In this document: positions 14,848 through 23,990 of the stretch, piece by piece
Layout of the letters: every line of letters begins with the position of its first letter
Position numbering within the stretch: the first letter of the stretch is position 1
NCBI GenBank assembly: GCA_965220075.1
Contig: OZ244806.1
Location: 2,108,001-2,172,000, forward strand
DNA length: 64,000 nucleotides
DNA from: G965220075 sp965220075
GTDB taxonomy: Bacteria > Chloroflexota > UBA11872
Direction of reading: 5' to 3'
The notes under the pieces: model-generated
What the model was told of the DNA's origin: nothing
The model's input: only the letters and a program-made list of their open reading frames with translations
Database searches by the model: none
Made by a program: the position numbers and the translations under genes

Positions 14848-16371
14848 ATGTCCGTGCAGGAGCAGGTAGCCGTAATGCCGCCGGGCGGCCAAGAAGCCTG
14901 GGCTCTTGGCGAGCTAGGCAAGTACCGTGCCGTGCCCGTCTTCCGGGAGCTACCCGCGGACCTGGAGACGCCGGTATCGGTGTATTTGAAGCTGCGCGGC
15001 GGCGCGGCGTCTTTCCTGCTGGAGAGCGTCGAGGGCGGCGACCAGCTGGGCCGTTACTCATTCATCGGGGCCGAACCGCGCGCCATGTTGCGGTTTCGCG
15101 ACGGCCGCGCCTCGCTGCGCCCGCGCGAGGGACCGGTTGAGGAGCACAGCTACGGCGATCCGCTCGAACTCGTCGCGCGGGCCGTGCACGCGCTAGCGGT
15201 CACGCCCAATCCGGAACTGCCGCGCTTTCAAGGCGGGGCGGTTGGGTTCCTTGGCTACGAGGCCGCGGCCTGCTTCGAGCGGCTCCCGGTGCCCGCGCCG
15301 GACACGGTGGGAGCGCCCGACGGAATGTTCATGTACTGCGATGAGCTGGCGGTCTTCGATCACGTGCGGCAGGTCATCAGCATCGTCAGTCTGGCGGTTC
15401 CGCACCCCGATGGACCCGCGGCCGCGTATAACGCGGCAGAACAGCGCCTGGAGCGGCTCGCGCGGCGGGTCGCCGGCGCCGTTCCCGACCTTGAGCCGCC
15501 GGCCGGCTCAAACGGCGCGTCAGAGGTGTCGGCGAGCGTCAGCCAGGCGGAGTTCGAACAGCTCGTGGAGCGTGCCAAGGCTTACATCCGGGCAGGCGAC
15601 ATCATCCAGGTCGTGCCCTCGCTGCGCTTGAGCCGGCCGCTGCCGGTTCCGGCTTTCGACGTGTACCGGGCTTTGCGCCGCGTCAATCCGTCGCCCTACA
15701 TGTACTTTCTGGACCTTGGCGAGATGCAGATCGCCGGCGCGTCGCCGGAGATGCTCGTGCAGTGCGTTGCGGGCGTGGTGCGCACGCGGCCTCTCGCCGG
15801 CACGCGACCGCGCGGCGGCAGCCAGGCCGAGGACCGCAAGCTGGCGCAAGACCTGCTGGCCGATCCCAAAGAGCGAGCCGAGCACGTCATGCTGCTCGAT
15901 CTGGGCCGCAACGACATCGGACGGATCGCAAGCCCCGGCTCGGTCAGCGTTGACAATCTGATGTCCATCGAGCGGTTCTCGCATGTAATGCACATCGTCA
16001 GCGACGTGAGCGGCGCCCTGCGCGGCGGTCTGCGCGGAGTGGACGCGCTGCGCGCCTGCTTTCCGGCCGGGACGCTCACCGGCGCACCCAAGATTCGTGC
16101 CATGGAGATCATCGCCGAGCTCGAGAACCTGCGGCGCGGACCCTACGGGGGCGCGGTGGGCTACCTCAGCTACTCGGGCGATCTGGATACCGCGATAGCC
16201 ATCAGGACAATGGTGGCGCGCGACGGGGTCGCGCACGTGCAGGCCGGAGCGGGCATCGTGGCGGACTCGGTGCCGTCCACCGAGTACCAGGAGTGTCTCA
16301 ACAAGGCGCGGGCGGTTATGCACGCCATCGAGCTCGCCGAAGAGGGCCGCGATGCTGCTCGTGCTGGATAA
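14848..16371 (+). CDS. trpE: Anthranilate synthase component I
   Basis: Catalyses chorismate plus ammonia (from TrpG) to anthranilate, the first committed step of tryptophan synthesis. 507 residues from ATG 14848, which has a GAAGAGGA ribosome binding site; the open frame continues upstream only through the terminator. Seen: 'LLESVEGGDQLGRYSFIG' near the N-terminus (part of the tryptophan feedback site), chorismate-binding blocks 'AGDIIQVVPSLRLSRP', 'ASPEMLV', 'RPLAGTRPRG', 'LLDLGRNDIGR', 'FPAGTLTGAPKIRAMEI' and 'QAGAGIVADSVPSTEYQEC'. First gene of the T-box-controlled operon; it overlaps trpG by 20 bases. Confidence 0.97.
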   Translation: MSVQEQVAVMPPGGQEAWALGELGKYRAVPVFRELPADLETPVSVYLKLRGGAASFLLESVEGGDQLGRYSFIGAEPRAMLRFRDGRASLRPREGPVEEHSYGDPLELVARAVHALAVTPNPELPRFQGGAVGFLGYEAAACFERLPVPAPDTVGAPDGMFMYCDELAVFDHVRQVISIVSLAVPHPDGPAAAYNAAEQRLERLARRVAGAVPDLEPPAGSNGASEVSASVSQAEFEQLVERAKAYIRAGDIIQVVPSLRLSRPLPVPAFDVYRALRRVNPSPYMYFLDLGEMQIAGASPEMLVQCVAGVVRTRPLAGTRPRGGSQAEDRKLAQDLLADPKERAEHVMLLDLGRNDIGRIASPGSVSVDNLMSIERFSHVMHIVSDVSGALRGGLRGVDALRACFPAGTLTGAPKIRAMEIIAELENLRRGPYGGAVGYLSYSGDLDTAIAIRTMVARDGVAHVQAGAGIVADSVPSTEYQECLNKARAVMHAIELAEEGRDAARAG

Positions 16372-16936
16372 CTACGACTCGTTCACTTACAACCTCGTTC
16401 AGTACTTGAGCGTGCTGACGGACTCGATCGAGGTGCACAGGAACGACGCGCTAACGGTGGCGGAAGTAGCGGCCAAGCGGCCCCGAGCCGTGGTCATCTC
16501 GCCGGGACCCTGCACGCCGGCCGAGGCCGGTATATCGGTGGAGGTGGTGAAGCAGCTAGGCGCCGAGACGCCGATTCTGGGGGTCTGTCTGGGACATCAG
16601 GCGATCGGCGCCGCTTTTGGAGGAGATATCGTACGCGCCCCCGAGCTCATGCACGGCAAGACCTCACCAATACAGCACGACTGCCAGTCTGTCTTCGAAG
16701 GTCTGCCCAACCCCTTCGAAGCGACCCGCTATCACTCCCTTATAGTTGAGCGGACCACCCTGCCCGCGGAGCTGCTGGTCACGGCGGAAACGTCGGATGG
16801 CCTCATCATGGGTTTGCGGCATGCCAGTCACCCCGTTTACGGGGTACAGTTTCACCCGGAGTCGATTCTCACGGCGTCCGGCCCCGATTTGCTGCGAAAC
16901 TTTTTGCAGCTAGCCGGCATCTCGATCTCCCAATGA
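16352..16936 (+). CDS. trpG: Anthranilate synthase component II (glutamine amidotransferase)
   Basis: Supplies ammonia from glutamine to TrpE. 194 residues, class I amidotransferase fold: 'LVLDNYDSFTYNLVQYL' at the N-terminus, nucleophile Cys in 'GVCLGHQAIG', and the catalytic His/Glu in 'VQFHPESI'. It overlaps trpE by 20 bases and trpD by 4, implying tight translational coupling. It could also serve folate synthesis as PabA; no pabB is seen here. Confidence 0.97.
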   Translation: MLLVLDNYDSFTYNLVQYLSVLTDSIEVHRNDALTVAEVAAKRPRAVVISPGPCTPAEAGISVEVVKQLGAETPILGVCLGHQAIGAAFGGDIVRAPELMHGKTSPIQHDCQSVFEGLPNPFEATRYHSLIVERTTLPAELLVTAETSDGLIMGLRHASHPVYGVQFHPESILTASGPDLLRNFLQLAGISISQ

Positions 16937-17958
16937 TCGCCGAAGCCATTCGCACGGTCGTCAGCGGCGAATCCCTCACGCAAGAGCAAGCCGGCCAGGT
17001 TATGGAGGAGATTCTCACCGCGCAGGTCACGCCCGCGCAGTTCGGCGCCTTCGTGACCGCGCTGGCGCTGAAAGGCGAGAGCGCGGACGAGATCGCGGGT
17101 TTCGGCGAGGTCATGCGCCGGCACGCGACCCGCGTGAACCTCGATGGCGTAAACCCGATTGACACCTGCGGAACCGGCGGTTCGAAGGCCGGCTGGTTCA
17201 ACGTCTCAACCACCGCCGCCTTAGTGGCGGCCGGAGCGGGCGCCAAAGTCGCCAAGCACGGCAACCGCAGCATGAGCGGGGCGAGCGGCAGCGCCGACGT
17301 GCTGGAGGCGCTGGGCGTCAACCTGGCCGTTTCGCCCGACGTGGCGGCGCGTTGCGTGCGCGAAGCCGGGGTGGGGTTCATGTTCGCGCAGGCGTTCCAT
17401 CCGGCCATGAAGTTCGCCGCGCCGCTGCGCCGCGAAATCGGCATCCGCACGGTCTTCAACATCCTGGGTCCGCTGACCAACCCGGCCGGCGCCCGGCGCC
17501 AACTGCTGGGCGTGGCCGACTGGGGGACTGCGCCTCTGATCGCCGAAGCACTCGGCAAGATGAAATCCGAGCATGCGCTGGTGGTGCATGGGCACAGCGG
17601 CGTCGACGAGATCTCCTTGACGGGGCCTACACAGATCGCCGAGCTGTCGGGAGGCCGGGTACGTACTTACGAGATCGGCCCGGGCGATTTGGGTCTGAAT
17701 CCAGCAAACGCCGAGGAGTTCGCCGGCGGGACGCCGCGGCAGAACGCCGAGATCACCCGCGCGATTCTGCAAGGCGCCGAACGCGGGCCGCGGCGCGACC
17801 TGGTGCTGGCCAACTCGGCCGGGGCCTTGCTCGTAGCGGGCATTGCGTCCGACTGGAAGGACGGCGTACGCCGGGCCGCTCGATCCATCGACGACGGAGC
17901 GGCCCTCGATAGCCTCGATCGGCTTGTGGAGATCACGAACAACACGGCGACGAACTAA
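16933..17958 (+). CDS. trpD: Anthranilate phosphoribosyltransferase
   Basis: Joins anthranilate to PRPP to give phosphoribosyl-anthranilate. 341 residues. Family marks: 'DTCGTGGSKAGWFNVST' (glycine-rich PRPP loop), 'KHGNRSMSGASGSADVLEAL', 'FAQAFHPAMK' and 'NILGPLTNPA'. ATG 16933 overlaps the trpG stop (ATGA). Standalone, not fused to TrpG. All motif residues look intact. Confidence 0.97.
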   Translation: MIAEAIRTVVSGESLTQEQAGQVMEEILTAQVTPAQFGAFVTALALKGESADEIAGFGEVMRRHATRVNLDGVNPIDTCGTGGSKAGWFNVSTTAALVAAGAGAKVAKHGNRSMSGASGSADVLEALGVNLAVSPDVAARCVREAGVGFMFAQAFHPAMKFAAPLRREIGIRTVFNILGPLTNPAGARRQLLGVADWGTAPLIAEALGKMKSEHALVVHGHSGVDEISLTGPTQIAELSGGRVRTYEIGPGDLGLNPANAEEFAGGTPRQNAEITRAILQGAERGPRRDLVLANSAGALLVAGIASDWKDGVRRAARSIDDGAALDSLDRLVEITNNTATN

Positions 17959-18740
17959 TGATTCTCGACGAGATCGTGGCGCGCAAGCGCGCGGACGTTG
18001 CCGCGCGTGAAGCCAGCGTGTCGGCCGCGGCGCTCGAAGAGCTCGCGTCCGAGTCCGCCCCGCGCCGCTCGCTGTGGGAAGCGCTCGACCTGGATGGGGT
18101 GGGCGTGATCGCCGAGATCAAGCGCGCGTCGCCGGTGGCCGGGACCTTCGCCGAGGACCTCGACCCGGCGGAGTGGGCAAAGCTCTACGAGGACAATGGA
18201 GCGGTGGCGATCTCGGTGCTCACCGACGCACCTTATTTCAAGGGTTCGCTGGATGACCTGAAGAAGGCGCGGGAGGCCTGCAATCTGCCCGTGATCCGGA
18301 AGGACTTTCTCCTCGGTCCCTACCAGATTCTCGAGGCGGCCGCCGCGGGCGCCGACGCCGTCCTGTTGATTGTCGGCCTCACCGAGGAGCAAGACCTGGC
18401 GCGTGATCTCGGGCTGGCGCGCGACTTCGGCATGCGGGCGCTGGTGGAGGTGCACGCAGAAGACGACATCGATATTGCCCTCAATGCCGGCGCGCGTATT
18501 CTTGGCATCAACAATCGTGACCTGCGCTCGTTCAAGACCGACCTGGCCGTAACCGAGCGCCTGTGCGCAATGATTCCGAGCGACATCACTATCGTGAGCG
18601 AGAGCGGCGTGCGCACGGCGGCGGATGTTCGCCGCCTGACCGCCTCGGGGGTCAGCGGAGTCTTGGTTGGCGAGTCCATCATGACAGCCGACAATCCGGC
18701 CGCGCGGGTTGCGGAGCTGGTGCGGGCGGGAGAGGCGTAG
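17958..18740 (+). CDS. trpC: Indole-3-glycerol phosphate synthase
   Basis: Converts carboxyphenylamino-deoxyribulose phosphate to indole-3-glycerol phosphate. 260-residue TIM barrel with 'VIAEIKRASPV' (catalytic Lys), 'DPAEWAKLYEDNGAVAISVL', 'LPVIRKDF', 'ADAVLLIV', 'LGINNRDL' and 'VSESGV'. ATG 17958 shares one base with the trpD stop. Ends directly against trpF. Confidence 0.97.
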   Translation: MILDEIVARKRADVAAREASVSAAALEELASESAPRRSLWEALDLDGVGVIAEIKRASPVAGTFAEDLDPAEWAKLYEDNGAVAISVLTDAPYFKGSLDDLKKAREACNLPVIRKDFLLGPYQILEAAAAGADAVLLIVGLTEEQDLARDLGLARDFGMRALVEVHAEDDIDIALNAGARILGINNRDLRSFKTDLAVTERLCAMIPSDITIVSESGVRTAADVRRLTASGVSGVLVGESIMTADNPAARVAELVRAGEA

Positions 18741-19352
18741 GTGCTTATCAAGATCTGCGGACTGCTCGAGCCGGCTGATGCCGAGGCCGCTTGCGCGGCC
18801 GGGGTCGACCTGCTCGGCGTCATCTTCGCGCCCGCGCGGCGGCAACGCACGGCCGCGCAGGCGCGCCGGATCTTCGCCGCGGCGCCCGCTCACGTGGAGC
18901 GGGTGGGCGTATTCGTGGACGCGCCGCTGGCCGAGGTCGAGGATGCCGTCAAAGAGTGCGAGCTGGATCGAGTGCAGCTGGGCGGGCGTGAGACTCCGGA
19001 CTACTGCGCCGCCTTGGAAGCGCGCGCCGTCAAGACGCTGCGGCTCCCGCGTGACCGCGACGCACTTGACGCGTTCGACGTTCCGCTCTTCCATCTCGAC
19101 GCGGCGGATACGGTGCAGGCCGGCGGAACGGGCCAGACCTGGGACTACACGCTTGCGCGCTCAGTGACTGAACGCCGCGCGGCCTTGCTGTCGGGCGGTC
19201 TCACGCCCGACAACGTGGCCGCCGCCATCGCGGCCGCGCGGCCCTACGGCGTGGACGTGAGCAGCGGCGTCGAAACGGGCGGTCAAAAGGATCCCGACAA
19301 GATATTTGCTTTCGTGGCTAACGCGCGGGCGGCGGGAGCTGCTCCACGATGA
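18741..19352 (+). CDS. trpF: Phosphoribosylanthranilate isomerase
   Basis: Isomerises phosphoribosyl-anthranilate by an Amadori rearrangement. 203-residue TIM barrel: 'IKICGLLEPADA' with the catalytic Cys in 'KICG', 'DLLGVIFAPARRQ', 'VQLGG', 'SGGLTPDNVAAAI' and C-terminal 'GVDVSSGVE' with the catalytic Asp. GTG 18741 follows the trpC stop with no gap. The end overlaps the lipoprotein start. Confidence 0.96.
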   Translation: MLIKICGLLEPADAEAACAAGVDLLGVIFAPARRQRTAAQARRIFAAAPAHVERVGVFVDAPLAEVEDAVKECELDRVQLGGRETPDYCAALEARAVKTLRLPRDRDALDAFDVPLFHLDAADTVQAGGTGQTWDYTLARSVTERRAALLSGGLTPDNVAAAIAAARPYGVDVSSGVETGGQKDPDKIFAFVANARAAGAAPR

Positions 19353-20239
19353 GCGCCCGTCTGCTGGCCCGCGCTGCTCGCACCCTGCTGCCCGCGGCCG
19401 CCTCGGCCTTGATTGCGGCTGCCTGCTCGCAAGGATTGGTTGTGGAGGATGAGCCGGGGACGCGCCCGCTTACCAGCGTCTCGATATTGTTCGACGACTC
19501 GCCCGGCGCTGAGTTCAAGGTGGGGCCGTCCGAGCAAGAGCAGCCCGCTCCAAGCCGCGCGACAGAGCCGCCGCCGGCACAGACAAGCCCGCTGGCCGGT
19601 CCCGCGCAACCGCAGATCGACACTTCGCTCATCAGCGAGAATCCCGTGGCGTCCGCGATCGCCGTTCCTGCCGCCACCTTGGACCCGGGCCTCCTGATCG
19701 TGGGCGAGTCAAGCGACCCGGCGCCGTTCGTCGCGCCCGAGCTGATCCGCGACGCGGGACTCGAAAGCTACTTCGTTTCGGGCAGCGAACGGCAGGTCAG
19801 CGATCCCAGCGCGGCCGATGGGCCGCGTCCTATTCGCGTCTTCCAGGAAGTCTTCGTGCACACCGACTCGGAGCAGGCGCAGACGTTCTATGAGCTGCTG
19901 CGCAATCAATCGGCGCCAAGCCGAGCCGATGCGGCGGTGGATGGCTTTCGATCCGTGTACCCCGACCTCGAGCCGACCTTCCGCGCCACCGACCAGTTCG
20001 GATACGCGTCGCAAACGCAGCTCATCGAGGTTCGCATCGATCCGCGCGTAGAGGACGAGGAGCGGGCGCTGGGGCCGGGCGACCCGCACATCTACTACCT
20101 GGCCCTGCAGGAAGGCCGCGTGACCGCGCTGTTCGAGATCACTTACCTCGCCCAGCAGAATCCGGCGGCTGTGGCGCTGATGGTCGAGCGGCTGGTTCAG
20201 CGCATCCCCCCGGAGCTGCGTGAAGGGGAGACGCCGTGA
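19349..20239 (+). CDS. Lipoprotein of unknown function embedded in the trp operon
   Basis: 296 residues. The N-terminus is a lipoprotein signal: basic start, hydrophobic core and lipobox 'LIAAAC' with Cys26. Then comes a proline- and alanine-rich linker (about 60-110) and a folded C-terminal half with 'RPIRVFQEVFVHTDSEQAQT' and 'LALQEGRVTALFEITYLAQQ', which looks like a small surface-exposed domain. It overlaps both trpF (ATGA) and trpB (GTGA) by four bases, so it is co-translated with the pathway. Its role is not recognised; nothing in it resembles a tryptophan enzyme. Confidence 0.75.
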   Translation: MSARLLARAARTLLPAAASALIAAACSQGLVVEDEPGTRPLTSVSILFDDSPGAEFKVGPSEQEQPAPSRATEPPPAQTSPLAGPAQPQIDTSLISENPVASAIAVPAATLDPGLLIVGESSDPAPFVAPELIRDAGLESYFVSGSERQVSDPSAADGPRPIRVFQEVFVHTDSEQAQTFYELLRNQSAPSRADAAVDGFRSVYPDLEPTFRATDQFGYASQTQLIEVRIDPRVEDEERALGPGDPHIYYLALQEGRVTALFEITYLAQQNPAAVALMVERLVQRIPPELREGETP

Positions 20240-21444
20240 GCGCGGTCCAGCCGGCCGCGCTTCCAGACGCCCAGGGATTCTTCGGTCGCTACGGCGGGCA
20301 GTACGTGCCGGAGACCCTCGTGCCGGCGCTCAGCGAGCTCGAGGAGGCGTTTCAGGAGCTGCGGGACGACCCTGACTTCAACCGCGAGCTAGCCGATCTA
20401 CTGCATCACTACGCCGGACGCCCTACCCCGATCTACCACGCCGCGCGGCTCTCCCGCGAGTTGGGCGGGGCGCAGATCTATCTGAAGCGTGAAGACCTGG
20501 CCCACACGGGGGCGCACAAGATCAATAACACGCTGGGACAAGGGCTGCTGGCCAAGCGCGGCGGCAAGCGCCGCGTCATAGCCGAGACCGGCGCGGGTCA
20601 GCACGGCGTGGCCTCGGCCACGGTGTGCGCCATGCTGGGGCTCGATTGCGTGGTTTACATGGGCGCGAAGGACGTCGAGAGGCAAGCCCTGAACGTGTTC
20701 CGCATGCGCGCCCTGGGTGCGCGGATAGTTCCCGTCACGTCGGGCAGCCGCACGCTCAAGGACGCTATCAACGAGGCCTTGCGCGACTGGGTGACCAACG
20801 TCTCCACCACCTTCTACCTGTTTGGCTCCACCACCGGGCCGCATCCGTATCCGCTGATCGTGCGCGAGTTCCAGAAGGTCATCGGCGCGGAGGCGCGCGA
20901 GCAGATGCTCGATCTCACCGGCAGACTGCCGGATAAGATCGTGGCTTGCGTGAACGGCGGCAGCAACGCCATAGGCATCTTCTACCCGTTCATCGAGGAT
21001 GCCGGCGTGGGGTTGATAGGGGTCGAGGCCGGCGGCCGCGGTATAGCAACGCACCAGCACGCCGCCACCTTGGCGCAAGGCGCCGTGGGCATACTGCACG
21101 GCGCCCGCAGCTACTTGCTTCAATCCGATGACGGTCAGATCGTCGAAACACACAGCATCGCGGCGGGACTGGACTATCCGGGCGTAGGGCCGGAGCACGC
21201 CTATCTCTCCGAGACGGGCCGGGCTTCCTACGTGGCCGTAACGGACGACGCGGCGTTGGACGCGCTGCTCACCCTTTCGCGCTCGGAGGGCATCATTCCG
21301 GCGCTCGAGCCAGCCCACGCGGTAGCCCACGCGATCGATTTGGCGCCGTCCATGCCGGCCGACGCATTGATCCTGATCAATCTGTCCGGGCGCGGCGACA
21401 AGGACATTCAGACCGTCGCCGACTCGCTCGGCACGGAACTGTGA
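20236..21444 (+). CDS. trpB: Tryptophan synthase beta subunit
   Basis: PLP enzyme that condenses indole with serine. 402 residues, TrpB1 type. Visible: 'GRYGGQYVPETL' at the N-terminus, the PLP lysine in 'HTGAHKINN', 'ETGAGQHGVA', the phosphate-binding glycine-rich 'NGGSNAIG', 'YPGVGPEH', and 'SGRGDKD' at the C-terminus. GTG 20236 overlaps the lipoprotein stop; the gene's own stop overlaps trpA. Confidence 0.97.
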   Translation: MSAVQPAALPDAQGFFGRYGGQYVPETLVPALSELEEAFQELRDDPDFNRELADLLHHYAGRPTPIYHAARLSRELGGAQIYLKREDLAHTGAHKINNTLGQGLLAKRGGKRRVIAETGAGQHGVASATVCAMLGLDCVVYMGAKDVERQALNVFRMRALGARIVPVTSGSRTLKDAINEALRDWVTNVSTTFYLFGSTTGPHPYPLIVREFQKVIGAEAREQMLDLTGRLPDKIVACVNGGSNAIGIFYPFIEDAGVGLIGVEAGGRGIATHQHAATLAQGAVGILHGARSYLLQSDDGQIVETHSIAAGLDYPGVGPEHAYLSETGRASYVAVTDDAALDALLTLSRSEGIIPALEPAHAVAHAIDLAPSMPADALILINLSGRGDKDIQTVADSLGTEL

Positions 21445-22241
21445 ACCGAATCGACGCCGTATTCAGCGAAGCGCGCGCGCAGCGGCGGCTGGTCCTGGCG
21501 CCGTTCGTGACGGTCGGCTACCCGAGTCTCGAGACGTCGGTGGAGCTGGCGCAGGCGTACATAGCGGCGGGCGCGGACGCGCTCGAGCTGGGAGTCCCTT
21601 TCAGCGACCCCATAGCCGACGGCCCGACCATCCAGCGCGCCTCACAGCACGCCCTGGAGCAGGGCGTGAGGCTGGACGACTGCCTGCGCAGCGTCGAGCG
21701 AATCCGCGCCCAGACCGACGCCGCGCTGATCCTGATGGGCTACGCCAACCCATTCATGCAGCGCGGCTACGAGTGCCTGGCCGAGGAGCTGGCGCAAGCG
21801 GGCGGCGACGGCCTGATCGTCCCGGACATGCTGCCCGAGTTTGCCGCCGAGCTGACCGATGCATGCCAGGCGCGCGACCTGCGCTTCATCACGCTCATGG
21901 CGCCCACCACCCCGGACGCGCGCATGAAGAAGATCGCATCCTCGTCGTCAGGCTTCATCTACTGCGTGAGCCTCACCGGCGTGACTGGCGCGCGCGCGAA
22001 TCTGAGCGAGGGCCTGCCGCCATTTCTAAGGCGCGTGCGGGCGGCCACCGATCTGCCGCGCGCGGTGGGCTTTGGTGTCTCCACGCACGAGCACGTGGCG
22101 GCATTGCGCCAGCACGCGGAAGGCGCCATCGTCGCCAGCGCGCTGATCGACATAGTCGACCGGGCGCCGCGCGGCCAGGCCGTGTCCGCCGCGGCCGCGC
22201 ACGTGAAGCGCATGAGCGAGGCCGCGCGCTGCGACTCCTAG
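21441..22241 (+). CDS. trpA: Tryptophan synthase alpha subunit
   Basis: Cleaves indole-3-glycerol phosphate to indole, which is channelled to TrpB. 266 residues, TIM barrel: 'PFVTVGYPSLE', 'ALELGVPFSDPIADGPTIQRA' (split by catalytic Glu and Asp), 'LMGYANPF', 'DGLIVPDMLPEF', 'YCVSLTGVTGAR' and 'VGFGVSTHEH'. GTG 21441 overlaps the trpB stop. Complete. Confidence 0.97.
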   Translation: MNRIDAVFSEARAQRRLVLAPFVTVGYPSLETSVELAQAYIAAGADALELGVPFSDPIADGPTIQRASQHALEQGVRLDDCLRSVERIRAQTDAALILMGYANPFMQRGYECLAEELAQAGGDGLIVPDMLPEFAAELTDACQARDLRFITLMAPTTPDARMKKIASSSSGFIYCVSLTGVTGARANLSEGLPPFLRRVRAATDLPRAVGFGVSTHEHVAALRQHAEGAIVASALIDIVDRAPRGQAVSAAAAHVKRMSEAARCDS

Positions 22242-22273
22242 TCGGAATCCTGGCCGCGGGCGCGGTGGCCTGG

Positions 22274-23125
22274 ATGCTGGTGGCCGTGCACACCGCCTGG
22301 CGCCTGACCCATCCGAAGCGACACTGGCGGCCGCACGGATGGCGCCCCGCGCCGCTACCGCTGCAAGCCGTGAGCTTTACGACCGCCGACGGTCTGCGCC
22401 TGCGCGGTTGGGTTGCCAGCCGTCCCGACGCTCCCGCCGTGGCCGTTTGCGTGCACGGATGGTCGGCAAACCACACCGAGATGGAGTGGCAGGCGAAGCG
22501 CCTGTATGACGCCGGGTTCGCGGTGCTCCTGTACGACCAGCGCGCCTGCGGCGACTCGGAGGGCTCAACGACCTCGGTCGGCGTCCTGGAGACCCTCGAT
22601 CTTCGCGCCGCCCTGCACTTCGGGCGGACGCACCCCGCTCTGCAAGGCATGCCCATAGTGGTGCTGGCCAACTCCATGGGCGCCGCGGTTGCCCTTACGG
22701 TCGCGGCCGAAGATACGTCCATCCGGGCGGTCTTCAGCGACGCGGCCTTCACCTCGCTGGAGAGCGGCGTGGCCTGGGGGTTTCGCGCCGCCACGCGCGT
22801 CCCCGCCGGGCCCTTCCAGAAGATCGTCGTGTGGTTGTCGCAGCTGATCTGCGGAGCGCGCATGAGCGATCTTGACGTGGTAGGCGCGGTGGGGCGTATC
22901 GCCCCACGCCCGGTGTGCTTCGCGCATGGACTGGAGGACCGTCACGTATCTCCCGACGACGCGCGCTCGCTTTGGGCCGAGGCCGGGCAGCCAAAGGAGC
23001 TATGGCTCGTTGCGGGGGCCGGGCACGTGGTGGGCGCGCACGTCGACCCGGAAGAGTACGCCGCCCGCGTGGCCCGGTTCTTCACCGCCGCCCTAAGCGC
23101 CGATCCGGGAGCGGCCGGCCGCTAA
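22274..23125 (+). CDS. Alpha/beta hydrolase with N-terminal membrane anchor
   Basis: About 283 residues from ATG 22274; the open frame extends upstream into trpA, and a slightly earlier start completing the membrane helix is possible. An N-terminal hydrophobic segment ('MLVAVHTAW') is followed by a serine hydrolase fold: 'AVCVHGWSANHTEM', nucleophile Ser in 'LANSMGAAVAL', a likely catalytic Asp in 'HGLEDRHVSPDDAR' and His in 'VAGAGHVVGAH'. It resembles the BAAT/DUF1749-like or YqkD-like hydrolases anchored in the membrane. It lies 32 bases after trpA and may be the last gene of the operon. Substrate unknown. Confidence 0.75.
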   Translation: MLVAVHTAWRLTHPKRHWRPHGWRPAPLPLQAVSFTTADGLRLRGWVASRPDAPAVAVCVHGWSANHTEMEWQAKRLYDAGFAVLLYDQRACGDSEGSTTSVGVLETLDLRAALHFGRTHPALQGMPIVVLANSMGAAVALTVAAEDTSIRAVFSDAAFTSLESGVAWGFRAATRVPAGPFQKIVVWLSQLICGARMSDLDVVGAVGRIAPRPVCFAHGLEDRHVSPDDARSLWAEAGQPKELWLVAGAGHVVGAHVDPEEYAARVARFFTAALSADPGAAGR

Positions 23126-23280
23126 CCGCAGCCGCGCCGAGCTTTCTCGTGCGCCGCGCCCCGGCTCTTGCAGCGTGGGGCCTGTGCGGAGCCGATGCGC
23201 ACGGTCTCCACTGCCGGCAACGGTCGTCAAAGCCACCTGGGTCCTGCCTGCCTGTACGCGTAGGCAAGTAGACTCGCCGA

Positions 23281-23368
23281 GGAGGGGTGCCCGAGCGGCT
23301 TAAGGGGCCCGTCTCGAAAACGGGTAGGCGCGATGAGTGTCACGTGGGTTCGAATCCCACCCCCTCCG
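23281..23368 (+). tRNA. tRNA-Ser (CGA)
   Basis: Complete class II tRNA of 88 nt: acceptor GGAGGGG pairs with CCCCTCC, discriminator G, anticodon loop CTCGAAA giving CGA (reads UCG), a long variable arm and T-arm GTGGG-TTCGAAT-CCCAC. No CCA is encoded. Confidence 0.93.
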
Positions 23369-23460
23369 CCCGGCGGTCGACAGCCCCTCCCAAGCCCGCG
23401 CGGCGCGATACACCGCGGCGTCGTGGGACACCGGCCGGACCGTTGCTAGGATGCGAGACG

Positions 23461-23545
23461 GGAGAGGTCGCCTAGAGGCTTAGGGCGCACGCCTGGAAAG
23501 CGTGTAGGGGGCAACCCCACGTGGGTTCGAATCCCACCCTCTCCG
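23461..23545 (+). tRNA. tRNA-Ser (GGA)
   Basis: Complete class II tRNA of 85 nt: acceptor GGAGAGG pairs with CCTCTCC, discriminator G, anticodon GGA (reads UCC/UCU), long variable arm 'GTAGGGGGCAACCCCAC' and T-arm GTGGG-TTCGAAT-CCCAC. It lies 92 bases after tRNA-Ser(CGA), in the same direction. Confidence 0.93.
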
Positions 23546-23733
23546 CCGCGCCCGCGTGCCCCAATGTCTCCAGTGGCGCTGGCGGACAACCGGCCGCCGG
23601 GGGTCGTGCTCAAAGTCGGTGCGCGGAGCGGCCGGACCCTGATGTCCGATCATCTCGCCCCTGCTCACGAACCCGGAAGCGTTGACGGTCTATCGCCAGC
23701 CCGGTCTGGCGGGGATATCCGGCGCGACCCTAG

Positions 23734-23920
23734 TTGTACCTCCCATGAGCCTGGTTGACAGATGAGAGCCTCCATACTCGGTGCGGGGAATTGCTAGACC
23801 CAACCGAGAGGAGGCTCTAGTGGCTCATGGTAGACGGCACCCGAACGTGTATGGGCGCCAAGTGCTCGTGAAACGGGTCGTGCATTACGTATCGTCCGTG
23901 ACACCGGCCCGCGGAGGCGG
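23734..23920 (+). mobile_element. Left-end remnant of the IS481-like element seen intact in outline at 57419-58386
   Basis: The block closely matches the first ~180 bases of the 57.4-kb element, including 'GCCTCCATACTCGGTGCGGGG', the 'GAGAGGAGGCTC' run before the transposase start and 'GATGGTAGACGG'-like coding sequence. A CTAG tetramer (23730-23733) abuts its left end, as at the 57-kb copy. The rest of the transposase is missing; the sequence changes near the tRNA-Lys fragment. Confidence 0.7.
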
Positions 23921-23941
23921 GAAGAACTCCGTCCCCAAACC

Positions 23942-23990
<49 letters not shown>

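Noticed and set aside
15520..16323. 267-codon minus-strand frame opposite trpE
   Set aside because: Antisense shadow; no motif or ribosome binding site.
20398..21330. 310-codon minus-strand frame opposite trpB
   Set aside because: Antisense shadow of a highly conserved gene in GC-rich DNA.
21773..22273. Long upstream extension of the hydrolase frame into trpA
   Set aside because: It overlaps almost all of the conserved trpA C-terminus in another frame and encodes Arg/Gly-rich shadow sequence.
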